From assembly GCA_900542295.1 (NCBI GenBank), contig UQNJ01000005.1:1-64000 (forward strand): DNA of 64,000 nucleotides. The letters are read 5' to 3'. Shown piece after piece: positions 42,656 through 50,794 of this stretch (position 1 is the first letter of the stretch; every line of letters starts with the position of its first letter). The position numbers were made by a program, and so were the translations under genes. Source of the DNA: an uncultured Eubacteriales bacterium. GTDB lineage: Bacteria; Bacillota; Clostridia; Peptostreptococcales; Anaerovoracaceae. Under the pieces are notes generated by a model. That model was not told the DNA's origin and did not search any database. It saw nothing but the letters and a program-made list of their open reading frames with translations.

Positions 42656-43384
42656 ATGTTAAATATAGCAATTTGTGATGATGAAAAGATTTGCCTCGAA
42701 GAGGCTAAAAGAGCCATACAAAGATATGCCAAAGAAAATAATGTTTCTATATCTCTTTTCACATTTGATGATGGAGATTCCCTTATCGATTCCCATAAAC
42801 GCGAACCATTTGATATGGTTTTCCTTGATATTATAATGCCGCTTTTTAACGGCATGGATTTAGCTCATGAAATCAGAGAAAATGACAGCAGTGTTAAAAT
42901 TGTTTTTTTTACTTCATCAACTGACTTTGCGGTTGAATCTTATGATGTTAAAGCCTCAGGATACCTTATCAAGCCTATAATCTATGATAAATTAGCACAA
43001 GTCCTAACCAGCTGTATAAAAACAAAAGAAACCTCACCCGCCAACATCATATTAAAAACAGCAGGCCGATATGACAAAGTCTATTATCATACCATCGATT
43101 ATATAGAGGCGCAAAACAAGAAAGTTCTCTTTAAATTGATTGATGGTACAATAATTGAGTCTACACACACATTTTCATATTTCACAGACAAGCTTACAAT
43201 AAAATACGGATTTTTTAAATGTCACCGCAGTTATATCGTATACATACCTAATGTGAATCATTTCTCTGCTCATGAAATCATTACAGTTACAGGAGTACAC
43301 ATTCCTGTATCGCGAAATCTCAGCAAACCCTTTAAGGATGCATACTTCTCATATATCTTTAATAAGGAGCATACTTATACATGA
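42656..43384 (+). CDS. LytTR-type response regulator (AgrA-like)
   Basis: A 242-residue regulator. Residues 1-120 form the receiver: acidic pocket NIAICDDEK, phospho-Asp in MVFLDIIMPLFNGMD, Thr/Ser FFTSS, and Lys in GYLIKPI. The C-terminal half is a LytTR DNA-binding domain (HTIDYIEAQNKKVLFKL ... FFKCHRSYIVYIPNV). GGTGGAGG serves ATG 42656; the ORF opens four codons earlier. It overlaps the kinase gene by four bases (ATGA). Such pairs usually answer extracellular peptides. Confidence 0.92.
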   Translation: MLNIAICDDEKICLEEAKRAIQRYAKENNVSISLFTFDDGDSLIDSHKREPFDMVFLDIIMPLFNGMDLAHEIRENDSSVKIVFFTSSTDFAVESYDVKASGYLIKPIIYDKLAQVLTSCIKTKETSPANIILKTAGRYDKVYYHTIDYIEAQNKKVLFKLIDGTIIESTHTFSYFTDKLTIKYGFFKCHRSYIVYIPNVNHFSAHEIITVTGVHIPVSRNLSKPFKDAYFSYIFNKEHTYT

Positions 43385-44649
43385 TTGATATTATTTTTGA
43401 GCTTATAAGATACATTTTAACATTTCTTTTCGGCATAACTGTATCTGCCTCTTTATTAGGCATTGATTTCAAGAGAAAAAGCATTACCGTTATCATATGT
43501 TTTTCAGTTATATCCTTGCTTTTTCAAGGAATACTCTACATTACATTGAATGTGGCCGTTATAACCATGATATATCCTTTAATCATACACTTGCCACTGT
43601 TCTTGATGTTTGTAATAATTTTCGACAGGAAAATTACAGCTGTTACTTTATCCATAACTACAGCATATCTATGCTGTCAAATAGCCAACTGGTTTTCAAT
43701 CCTTTCCAAAGCTTTCGGATGTCAGCATTGGGTCGTTGACCTAACTTATTCAGTAATACTGATTATTACATTTGTTTTAGTGATAAAATACATACAAGTT
43801 CCATACTCCAAACTCCTGAAAGAGTCTACTCTTATGATTTTATCTTTTAGCATAATTCCTATTTTTTACTACATATTCGACTATGCATCAACAGTATATA
43901 CCGAATTGCTTTATAAAGGTCAAATCGTGGCCATCGAATTCATGCCTTTCCTTATGAGCATATGTTACCTGATTTTTTCTGCTGCATACTTTAAGCAGTA
44001 TGAAGAGAAGATTAGTGCAGATAATCTCAATGCGATGTTAAATTTAAAACAAATGCAGTCATACAAAGAGATTTCTCTCATCAAACAAAATGCAAAAAAC
44101 ATGGCGTTGATACGACACGATATGAGACATTTTCTAACCACCATATTAAATTATATAGATAAAGGTGACACTGACTTGGTAAAAAAATATATATATAACA
44201 TTATCGATGATGTAAATAATACTGCAATAAAAAAATATTGTTCCAACGAAACAGTAAATATAATTTTATCTTCATATGAAAACGCTATTATTAAAAATGA
44301 CATTGATTTTCAGTTTACTATTGAAATACCAAATAAACTTTCTGTAAAAGATGTAGACCTTACATCCATACTATCCAATGCTATGGAAAATGCAATAAAT
44401 GCAGCATCATCACAAAAAACAGGAGAGCGTGTCATCAGTCTCAGCATGTTGCAAAGAAACGGCAAATTACTCATTTCCGTCGAAAACTCTTATGATATTG
44501 CCCCTAAATTTAAAGATGATATGCCTATTGCTGAAGCTGACGATCATGGCTTTGGAACGCAAAGTATCTATTACACCGCCGAAAAGCTGCACGGCAACTG
44601 TCGGTTTTCTATAAGTGGAGGAAAATTCATCTTGCAGGTGGTAATATAA
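43381..44649 (+). CDS. GHKL sensor histidine kinase (AgrC-like)
   Basis: A 422-residue membrane kinase. Six or so hydrophobic helices fill residues 1-210. The dimerisation helix has LIRHDMRHFLTTILN with the likely phospho-His. The GHKL ATPase part shows SILSNAMENAINA (N box) and HGFGTQS (G box). Start ATG overlaps the regulator stop. The layout matches AgrC/ComD kinases that sense cyclic or linear peptides, but no agrB or agrD is adjacent, so the ligand is unknown. Confidence 0.9.
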   Translation: MIDIIFELIRYILTFLFGITVSASLLGIDFKRKSITVIICFSVISLLFQGILYITLNVAVITMIYPLIIHLPLFLMFVIIFDRKITAVTLSITTAYLCCQIANWFSILSKAFGCQHWVVDLTYSVILIITFVLVIKYIQVPYSKLLKESTLMILSFSIIPIFYYIFDYASTVYTELLYKGQIVAIEFMPFLMSICYLIFSAAYFKQYEEKISADNLNAMLNLKQMQSYKEISLIKQNAKNMALIRHDMRHFLTTILNYIDKGDTDLVKKYIYNIIDDVNNTAIKKYCSNETVNIILSSYENAIIKNDIDFQFTIEIPNKLSVKDVDLTSILSNAMENAINAASSQKTGERVISLSMLQRNGKLLISVENSYDIAPKFKDDMPIAEADDHGFGTQSIYYTAEKLHGNCRFSISGGKFILQVVI

Positions 44650-44744
44650 ATTATCAAATACAGATAAGGTATATTTAATGTATTTATCATCGGTTCTAAG
44701 AAATACAGTTTATATATTTTTAAAGTCTGACCTATAAAATACCG

Positions 44745-44969
44745 CTATAAAGGAACCGCCGCTAAAGCTACAATAAAAGAAAACGCCCTATTTCCGGCAT
44801 TGTTTTCAAGGTCTTTTCGGATACCTTTCTTTATCTTTTTATCAAGAGTATCCGTAGCCCGTTCACTGAACGAAGAACACACAAAGTAAGTTATTTCTTC
44901 TATTTTATGCTCTGTTGTAACAGCGGCAGCATGAGTTCCATTCAGATAGATTAGCTCCCTTTCAATCAT
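44745..44969 (-). CDS. Hypothetical protein translationally coupled to merR
   Basis: 74 residues, starting at the ATG directly after the merR stop codon. It has no own ribosome site, so expression would depend on re-initiation. The C-terminal third (IRKDLENNAGNRAFSFIVALAAVPL) has a hydrophobic end. I do not recognise a family. It may be real or a coincidental frame. Confidence 0.4.
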   Translation of the reverse strand: MIERELIYLNGTHAAAVTTEHKIEEITYFVCSSFSERATDTLDKKIKKGIRKDLENNAGNRAFSFIVALAAVPL

Positions 44970-45404
44970 TTAATGTGTGTTTTCATAAGCTTCTCTTATA
45001 TCCTCTGGCATATCTTCCAGAGTGATAGAGTGAAGCCTTTCTTCATTGCCGTCAAGAATTGCCTGCTCATAGTACCAACATTTGAATTTGAGCATGTCAA
45101 GAACATGTTTCAGCCGCTCTATTTCAAGTTCGACACATTCTTTTTGCCTGATAAACAAATCTCTGCGCTGCTGATAGGTTTCACTTCCCAAAGTACACCA
45201 TTCCATAAATTGCTTAATATCCTTTATTTCCATTCCGGACTTTTTTAGGCATTCAATGATATGAAGTGCTTCTATTTCTTTTTCATCAAATTTACGAATT
45301 CCAGAAATACGCCTTATATTTGGAAACAACCCGGCTTTATCGTAATAACGCAAAGTAGAAATTGGTAGCTGAAACATTTTTGATACCTCACCTATTGTAT
45401 AAAT
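44970..45404 (-). CDS. MerR family transcriptional regulator, apparent ATT start
   Basis: A 144-residue regulator if read from ATT 45402-45404. The first ATG (45377) would remove YTIGEVSK, the start of the recognition helix-turn-helix that every MerR protein needs. AAAAGGAGGG lies six bases before the ATT, the ideal spacing. The rest is standard: LPISTLRYYDKAGLFPNIRR, then SGIRKFDEKEIEALHII, then a dimerisation coiled coil. It has one Cys pair too far apart for metal sensing of the classic type. It is divergent from a flavodoxin-ADH operon whose promoter has the 19-bp spacer typical of MerR activation. Confidence 0.85.
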   Translation of the reverse strand: MYTIGEVSKMFQLPISTLRYYDKAGLFPNIRRISGIRKFDEKEIEALHIIECLKKSGMEIKDIKQFMEWCTLGSETYQQRRDLFIRQKECVELEIERLKHVLDMLKFKCWYYEQAILDGNEERLHSITLEDMPEDIREAYENTH

Positions 45405-45432
45405 AAAAATCCCTCCTTTTACAAAAAATATA

Positions 45433-45463
45433 TTGACTTAAAGTTAGGTTTAGGTTTTATGAT
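45433..45463 (+). promoter_or_regulatory. MerR-type promoter with 19-bp spacer
   Basis: TTGACT (45433-45438), exactly 19 bp, TATGAT (45458-45463). The spacer starts TAAAGTTAGGTTTA, like known MerR-family operators. The stretched spacing needs MerR untwisting to fire. Confidence 0.8.
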
Positions 45464-45514
45464 GATTTTATCAAGGAAACAAATAAAAGTCAAACTGATT
45501 TATGGGGGTATGAA

Positions 45515-46054
45515 ATGTCAAAAAATATACTTATTATCAGCACAAGTTTACGAAATCACAGCAATTCTGATATGCTGGCAGATTCTTTTATGAACGGAGT
45601 AAAAGAGGCCGGTCATACTGTTGAAAAAATCAGCTTACGTGGAAAGAAAATAGCTTTTTGCAATGGTTGTCTAACTTGCCAAAATACGCAGAAATGTGTT
45701 ATTCAAGATGACGCTGTGGAAATTGCAGAAAAAATGCGGAAAGCAGATATAATTGTTTTTGCTACGCCTATTTATTATTATGGAATAAGTGGTCAGATGA
45801 AAACACTTCTTGATAGGGCAAATCCTCTTTTTTCTTCTGATTATTCTTTTTCTAAGATTTATCTGATTACCACTGCTGCGGAAAACAATGCAGATGTACC
45901 TCAAAAATCAATCAATAGTTTACAAGGCTGGATTGATTGCTTTGAAAAAGCAAAATTAAAAGGAAGTATATTTGCTGGTGGTGTCAACAATCCAGACGAT
46001 ATTAACGGACATTCATCTTTAAAAAAAGCATTTGAAATGGGATACAACATCTAA
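45515..46054 (+). CDS. NAD(P)H-dependent FMN reductase / flavodoxin family protein
   Basis: A 179-residue flavodoxin-fold protein. The FMN phosphate loop is ISTSLRNHSNSDMLADSF, followed by AFCNGCLTCQNTQKC, the cysteine segment common in the iron-sulfur-flavoprotein-like NADPH-dependent FMN reductases. TPIYYYGISGQMKTLLDR is the second flavin-contact motif. GGGGGT precedes the ATG. First gene of a MerR-controlled operon with an iron-type alcohol dehydrogenase, suggesting response to reactive aldehydes or quinones. Confidence 0.88.
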   Translation: MSKNILIISTSLRNHSNSDMLADSFMNGVKEAGHTVEKISLRGKKIAFCNGCLTCQNTQKCVIQDDAVEIAEKMRKADIIVFATPIYYYGISGQMKTLLDRANPLFSSDYSFSKIYLITTAAENNADVPQKSINSLQGWIDCFEKAKLKGSIFAGGVNNPDDINGHSSLKKAFEMGYNI

Positions 46055-46068
46055 GGAGGAACTTTATT

Positions 46069-47241
46069 ATGAATGGAAATTTTACATATTGCAATCCTAC
46101 AAAATTATATTTTGGAAAAAACTCACTTAAATATTTGAACATTGAATTGCCAAAATATGGGGATAAGGTTGTTTTAATCTATGGAGGAGGTTCTATTAAG
46201 AAAAATGGAATTTATGATGAAGTAATAGATATTTTAAGAAAAAATAAAAAAGAAGTTGTAGAAATTTCAGGAGTAATGCCAAATCCTACTCTTGCAAAGC
46301 TATATGAGGGTATTGAAATTGCAAGAAATCATCATGCTGACTTTTTGCTTGCTGTTGGTGGTGGCTTTGTTTGTGATTATGCAAAGGCGGTGTCTGTATC
46401 AGTCAACTGTGATGAGGAACCATGGGAAAAATATTATGTACGGTTTGAAGAACCCGAATGTGAAATACTTCCTGTTGGCTGTGTTCTCACAATGGTAGGG
46501 ACAGGCTCAGAAATGAATGCAGGATCTGTGATAACAAACCAAAACACAAAGCAGAAAACAGGTCATGTTTTTACTGATGAAACGGTAATGCCGAAATTTT
46601 CTATTCTTAATCCTGAATATACTATGACACTTCCTCATTACCAAATGGTTTCAGGTATTTATGATATTTTCAACCATATATGTGAACAGTATTTTTCTGG
46701 TGATGACGATAATACAAGCGATTACATTAGTGAAGGTCTTATGCGCTCTTTGATTCATTCCAGCCGAGCTGCTATTATAAATCCTAATGACTATGAAGCA
46801 AGAAGTAATATTATGTGGACAGCCACATGGGCGCTTAATACATTGGTTTCCCGCGGAAAATCAACAGACTGGATGGTTCATATGCTGGGACAAGCTGTTA
46901 ACGGTTATACAAATGCCACCCATGGCATGACTCTTTCTGCGGTTTCTATTCCTTATTATCGCCATATCATGCCGTATGGGCTTGAAAAATTTAAACGCTT
47001 TGCAATCAATGTGTGGAATATTAAGCAAAATGATAAAACTGACAAGCAGATTGCCGAAGAAGGTCTTTTAGCAATGGAAAGATGGATGAAAGAAATTGGA
47101 ATGACAATGAATATTTCCGAATTGGGAGTTACTGCGGATATGATTGACGGAATTGCAGATGTAACAGTCATCATGGAGGGAGGTTACAAAACACTTGACC
47201 GTAATGAAATTGTTCAAATATTTAAGGAGTGTCTTGCGTGA
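46069..47241 (+). CDS. Iron-containing alcohol dehydrogenase, YqhD/BDH-like
   Basis: A 390-residue group III dehydrogenase, probably NADPH-dependent, reducing aldehydes. The metal ligands are in GIYDIFNHICEQ (Asp and His), DWMVHMLG and NATHGMTL. The dinucleotide motif usually written GGGSxxD is GGGFVCD here, a Ser-to-Phe change near the cofactor phosphate. The catalytic-site motif VGTGSEMNAGSVI is intact. AAGGAGG precedes the ATG. With the neighbouring flavodoxin and MerR gene it resembles aldehyde-detoxification cassettes. Confidence 0.9.
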   Translation: MNGNFTYCNPTKLYFGKNSLKYLNIELPKYGDKVVLIYGGGSIKKNGIYDEVIDILRKNKKEVVEISGVMPNPTLAKLYEGIEIARNHHADFLLAVGGGFVCDYAKAVSVSVNCDEEPWEKYYVRFEEPECEILPVGCVLTMVGTGSEMNAGSVITNQNTKQKTGHVFTDETVMPKFSILNPEYTMTLPHYQMVSGIYDIFNHICEQYFSGDDDNTSDYISEGLMRSLIHSSRAAIINPNDYEARSNIMWTATWALNTLVSRGKSTDWMVHMLGQAVNGYTNATHGMTLSAVSIPYYRHIMPYGLEKFKRFAINVWNIKQNDKTDKQIAEEGLLAMERWMKEIGMTMNISELGVTADMIDGIADVTVIMEGGYKTLDRNEIVQIFKECLA

Positions 47242-47738
47242 TAAAGCAAATTATTGTGCTGTCGGTAACTTTGTTTTCTTTTTTTACTATGGGCTGTTCT
47301 GACGATAAAATAACAGAAGAAAAGACAGCGGAAATTCCAACAATTTCAACAGCAGCCGTAACGAAAGATACTTCCATTCAAGGAGGAATTATTTTAAGAG
47401 TAAACGATACCATTCTTAGTATTTCATGGGAAGACAACCAATCCGTAGAGGCATTGAAAGAAATTTTGAGAGAAGAGCCACTTACTATTACTACGGAACA
47501 ATATGGAGGATTTGAACAGGTTGGAAAGCTTCCACAGAGTATTGTAAATAATGATATTAAAATAACTGCCAGTCCGGGAGATATTGTTTTGTACTCCGGA
47601 AATTCCCTTGTTCTTTTTTGGGGTACAAACACATGTGAATATACAAAGTTAGGGCATATAAACAATGTATCTCCTGAATAGTTAGAAAGATTATTGAGTG
47701 ATAACAAGACTATACTTACTCTTTATATGCCAGAATAA
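47238..47738 (+). pseudogene. Cyclophilin-like-fold lipoprotein, interrupted by in-frame TAG near the 3' end
   Basis: GTG 47238 overlaps the dehydrogenase stop, with AAGGAG eight bases upstream. The signal ends in lipobox FTMGC. The mature part has the cyclophilin-like pattern ILRVNDTILSISWEDNQSVEALKE ... GDIVLYSGNSLVLFWGTN. The frame stops at TAG 47679-47681 after NNVSPE, but 18 further codons (LERLLSDNKTILTLYMPE) run in frame to TAA 47736-47738 and supply the last helix and strand expected of the family. A nonsense change or readthrough is likely. The short 147-residue form may be made. Confidence 0.7.
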
Positions 47739-47796
47739 ATAAAAATAGGACTCAACTCCTGATTTGTTGTGCCTCATTTTCTATGTTAGCATGATT

Positions 47797-48345
47797 TGAT
47801 ATTTTGCGCAGCAGAACCCCGATTTCAAAGAAAAAGGTACTCTGTATCGTCTATGCCAGTTTCAAGCTGTTTATGCTTTGGAACATGTAAGAAAAGAGGA
47901 GCAAAAGAAGTTTGAAGCTTCCCGAAGAAAATATTTCAAGCGTTCACGAACGCTTCTACTCAAGCACAAGGGAAAGCTCAAAGCTGATGAGCTTGAGACC
48001 GTATCGCTGATATTGTCTTTATCGAAACCCTTGGCAGAGGCATATTATCTTAAAGAGTTGGCTTATGATTTCTTTGGTTCGTAAAGTGTAGAGGAAGCAA
48101 AGAAAAGACTGCTTGCTTTTCATATGGCAGTACAGGTCTGTGGACTTCCTTCGTTTCACAAGGTTTCGGAAACCTACAGAGAATGGGAGAAAGAGCTTCT
48201 TAACATATTCAGTACCGACCTTTTAAACGGTTTTACAGAAGGATGCAACAACAAAATTAAAGTGTTGAAACGTATTTCTTACGGCATGCCCAACTTTGAG
48301 AGATTCAGAACACGAATACTGCATCAAATGCAGCAACCCTGTTAA
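47797..48345 (+). pseudogene. ISL3 family transposase remnant
   Basis: Only the C-terminal part remains. From about 47797 the frame reads QQNPDFKEKGTLYRLCQF, then KKFEASRRKYFKRSRTLLL, hits TAA at 48082-48084, and continues in the same frame to FTEGCNNKIKVLKRISYGM, the ISL3 transposase C-terminal signature, ending at 48345. The N-terminal DNA-binding and much of the catalytic domain are missing and an internal stop is present, so it is dead. Confidence 0.85.
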
Positions 48346-48368
48346 TGTTACTTTACAAGTACAAAAGA

Positions 48369-48442
48369 GAGGCGACTTATGCCGCCTCTTTATCACTTAT
48401 TATTGTTTTAATTTTGTTCCACCCCAACATTTGACACAGAGC
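48369..48442 (+). mobile_element. Hairpin and putative right end of the ISL3 remnant
   Basis: GAGGCG (48369-48374) pairs with CGCCTC (48383-48388) and a T-run follows. The segment from about 48413 to 48442, including CCACCCCAACATTTGACACA, resembles ISL3-family ends. I did not find a matching left end. Confidence 0.5.
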
Positions 48443-48456
48443 GAAAAGAGTAACTA

Positions 48457-48534
48457 TTATTTGTCTTTTTTGTTTTTCTTCTCTTTTGCATATATTTTTA
48501 CGCACCTTGTAATGCTATAACAAGCTCCTAACAT
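48457..48534 (-). CDS. 25-residue basic small ORF
   Basis: AAAGGAG lies six bases before ATG 48534. The product begins MLGACYSITRCVKIYAKEKK and ends in lysines. It lies 25 bases downstream of a lipoprotein gene on the same strand and close to the IS remnant end. The strong ribosome site supports translation. No family is recognised. Confidence 0.35.
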   Translation of the reverse strand: MLGACYSITRCVKIYAKEKKNKKDK

Positions 48535-48558
48535 TGCGTTCTCCTTTCAGTCTGTCAA

Positions 48559-49125
48559 TTATTGGGCTGCGGCTTCTTCTATGGTCTTTGCCGCTATTTC
48601 CGGGAACTGCAAGTTGCTTTCTTTCTCATCTAATCTCACAACTCCATTATTGCAGCTCATAATACTCATATCGCCGGACGCTGTATCATCGTTGAGATAC
48701 ACAATATATTGATGTCCCTTTTGGAGAGCATCATATCCGTCTATATGGAGATATTGTCCTTTGATTATCGCAGCAGCTTCAATAAATGACAGCTCCTCTG
48801 TGTAATTTCCGGTCACATCCTTATAATATTCAAGCACTTTGCATGTGCGCTTTCCATAAAAACCACCGCAGGTTCCCGTTTCCGGGTCTGTAATTTCAAA
48901 GCTGTTTTCTGTAGTCAAATCGCCGGTTACTTCAATTTTTGCTATTATTTTAGCGGTATCTTTAAGCTCCTCGTAACTGAATTCAACAAAACTTCCCTGA
49001 ACTGCGATGTCCTCCGGTACATCATTTTTCTGCCCGCAGCCTACTTGCAAAAACATAGTCATACAAATTATTGAAAAAATGCATATAATTTTAGTTTTCC
49101 TCATTTTTTCTTCAGCCCCTCTCAT
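48559..49125 (-). CDS. Putative lipoprotein, unknown
   Basis: 188 residues if started at ATG 49125, 181 from ATG 49104; both have imperfect ribosome sites (AGAGGA and GAGGGG). The signal peptide (TKIICIFSIICMTMFLQVGC) ends in lipobox LQVGC. The mature domain has TDPETGTCGGFYGKRTCKVLEYYK and a GHQYIVYLNDD strand, recalling small extracytoplasmic domains of Clostridia with no known function. Confidence 0.7.
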   Translation of the reverse strand: MRGAEEKMRKTKIICIFSIICMTMFLQVGCGQKNDVPEDIAVQGSFVEFSYEELKDTAKIIAKIEVTGDLTTENSFEITDPETGTCGGFYGKRTCKVLEYYKDVTGNYTEELSFIEAAAIIKGQYLHIDGYDALQKGHQYIVYLNDDTASGDMSIMSCNNGVVRLDEKESNLQFPEIAAKTIEEAAAQ

Positions 49126-49294
49126 TATTTACATTCCTCTACTCATTATTTAACTACCCCATTTATATTTATACTTCAATTTCCCTTTTATATATTCATA
49201 ATAACTTTTTGTTTATTTTTTGTCAATAACTTTGTTCTTAAAAAAATACAATTAATGTGGATTTCGTACAATCACCTCAATATCGAAGCAACAT

Positions 49295-49321
49295 AAAAGG
49301 CCGGCTTAATGCCGACCTTTT
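49295..49321 (-). terminator. Terminator of the glycyl-radical operon
   Basis: AAAAGG-C-CGGC pairs with GCCG-A-CCTTTT around TTAAT, with one mismatch. Confidence 0.6.
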
Positions 49322-49354
49322 CTACGGTGTGTTGATTTATTCTATTTTTTATAT

Positions 49355-50764
49355 TTATGCCATTACAAATCCTGCAATCACATAAGCTACAAATGAAATG
49401 CCTGTAACAATTCCTATATACGGAAGCTGTGCCATACCATAGTCAACATTGTTGATACGGCAAGCTGAAGCCGACATCAATGTTACATCTGAATAGAAGC
49501 AAGCCTGTGCACCGAAGCATGCTGCTGAAATAATAGCACCGAGTGTAAGCGGAATGCTTGCGCCTGTTGACGCTGCCAAAGGCAGAATAATCGGTGTGCA
49601 TAATGCAGGTACGCTCCATATGTTTCCTGTGGCGAAGCATACGAGGCCAATCAGTACAAACGAAATAGCCGGTATCCATGCAGCGCTCATATACGGGCCT
49701 GCTGCCTCAATGAGAAAATCAGGAAGACCTATAAGGTTGATTGCTTCTCTGTAGAAAAGTGAAGTTACAAGAACCACTGCTATAAACAGCATGTCCTCAA
49801 GTCCCTTGTAGCATGCGTCACAGAACTTGCCGAGAGTCATTATCTTAGCAGGCAGATAAAGTACGAAGCATACAAATATACCTATTGTAACGCCATACAG
49901 AATATCGTCCAGAAGAAGTGTTGCTGCGATTACTACTGCCATAGGTACTACGAAAGTCCACAGTCTTGGAGTAATTTCCTTTGTTTCCTTTTCCTCGGTT
50001 ACTGCTGCGCCCATTACTTCGCCAAGCTCGCCGCTTTGATTCTGCATATTGCTGCTTGCAGGCCAAAGCTGACCTGTCTTTTCAACTCTTTCATATGCTT
50101 TTTTGATTCCGCCCATTTTAGGAACTATACCGAATACAACGAGCAGAACGAACAGCACGCATAAGAACGGATAAAAGAAATAAGGCATTATATGATAATA
50201 AATATCCATTGCACTGTCGCCAACTACAGCTGCCTCCGGCTGCTGTTCAAACACGCCCGAGAAGAACACTACCCATGCTGAAATCGGAATAATCAGGCAC
50301 ACAGGAGCAGATGTTGTATTTATAATATAGCATAACATTTCTCTCGGAGTCTTATGCTCATCGGAAAGTGTCATTACGCAGTTAGCAGTAACGAGAATAC
50401 TCAAATAATCGTCAATAAATATAATAACTCCGCATAGCCATGTTAAAAACAGAACCTGTTTTTCTGATTTTACATATTTTCTGGCAAGATCACCTACAGC
50501 AATCGCACCCTTTGATTCTCGCAGCAGCTGCACAAAGCATCCGAACAGCAAGCATATAATAACTATATAGTTGTTGTCGCCGTCACATGATGCTTCTAAA
50601 ATAGCATCCATCATCGGCATAAAGAATCCGGCTTTATAATAAAGAATATATCCAAGTATACCGGATACCATGATACTTAAGATACATTTCTTTGTTAGAA
50701 ATGCCAGTAAAAAGAAACTCACTACAGGAATCAGAGTGAGGATCCCCAAATTTGTTCCGTCCAT
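49355..50764 (-). CDS. NhaC family Na+/H+ antiporter-like transporter
   Basis: A 469-residue, roughly 12-helix membrane protein. GVIIFIDDYLSILVTANCVM and the CYIINTTSAPVCLIIPISAW segment are characteristic of the NhaC superfamily, which also includes organic-acid/H+ exchangers such as the malate-lactate antiporter. AAAGGAAG precedes the ATG. It is the last gene of the operon encoding the orphan glycyl-radical enzyme and its activase, 30 bases downstream of the latter. It most likely moves the substrate or product of that enzyme; this is inference from context. Confidence 0.88.
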   Translation of the reverse strand: MDGTNLGILTLIPVVSFFLLAFLTKKCILSIMVSGILGYILYYKAGFFMPMMDAILEASCDGDNNYIVIICLLFGCFVQLLRESKGAIAVGDLARKYVKSEKQVLFLTWLCGVIIFIDDYLSILVTANCVMTLSDEHKTPREMLCYIINTTSAPVCLIIPISAWVVFFSGVFEQQPEAAVVGDSAMDIYYHIMPYFFYPFLCVLFVLLVVFGIVPKMGGIKKAYERVEKTGQLWPASSNMQNQSGELGEVMGAAVTEEKETKEITPRLWTFVVPMAVVIAATLLLDDILYGVTIGIFVCFVLYLPAKIMTLGKFCDACYKGLEDMLFIAVVLVTSLFYREAINLIGLPDFLIEAAGPYMSAAWIPAISFVLIGLVCFATGNIWSVPALCTPIILPLAASTGASIPLTLGAIISAACFGAQACFYSDVTLMSASACRINNVDYGMAQLPYIGIVTGISFVAYVIAGFVMA

Positions 50765-50794
50765 AATGTTTACTTCCTTTCGTCAAAACAATTA

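Noticed and set aside
20660..48084. Genome-wide stop codon reassignment suggested by in-frame TAA and TAG
   Set aside because: Many intact genes here end properly at TAA, TAG or TGA, and the interrupted ones include a dead transposase; nonsense decay or errors are simpler.
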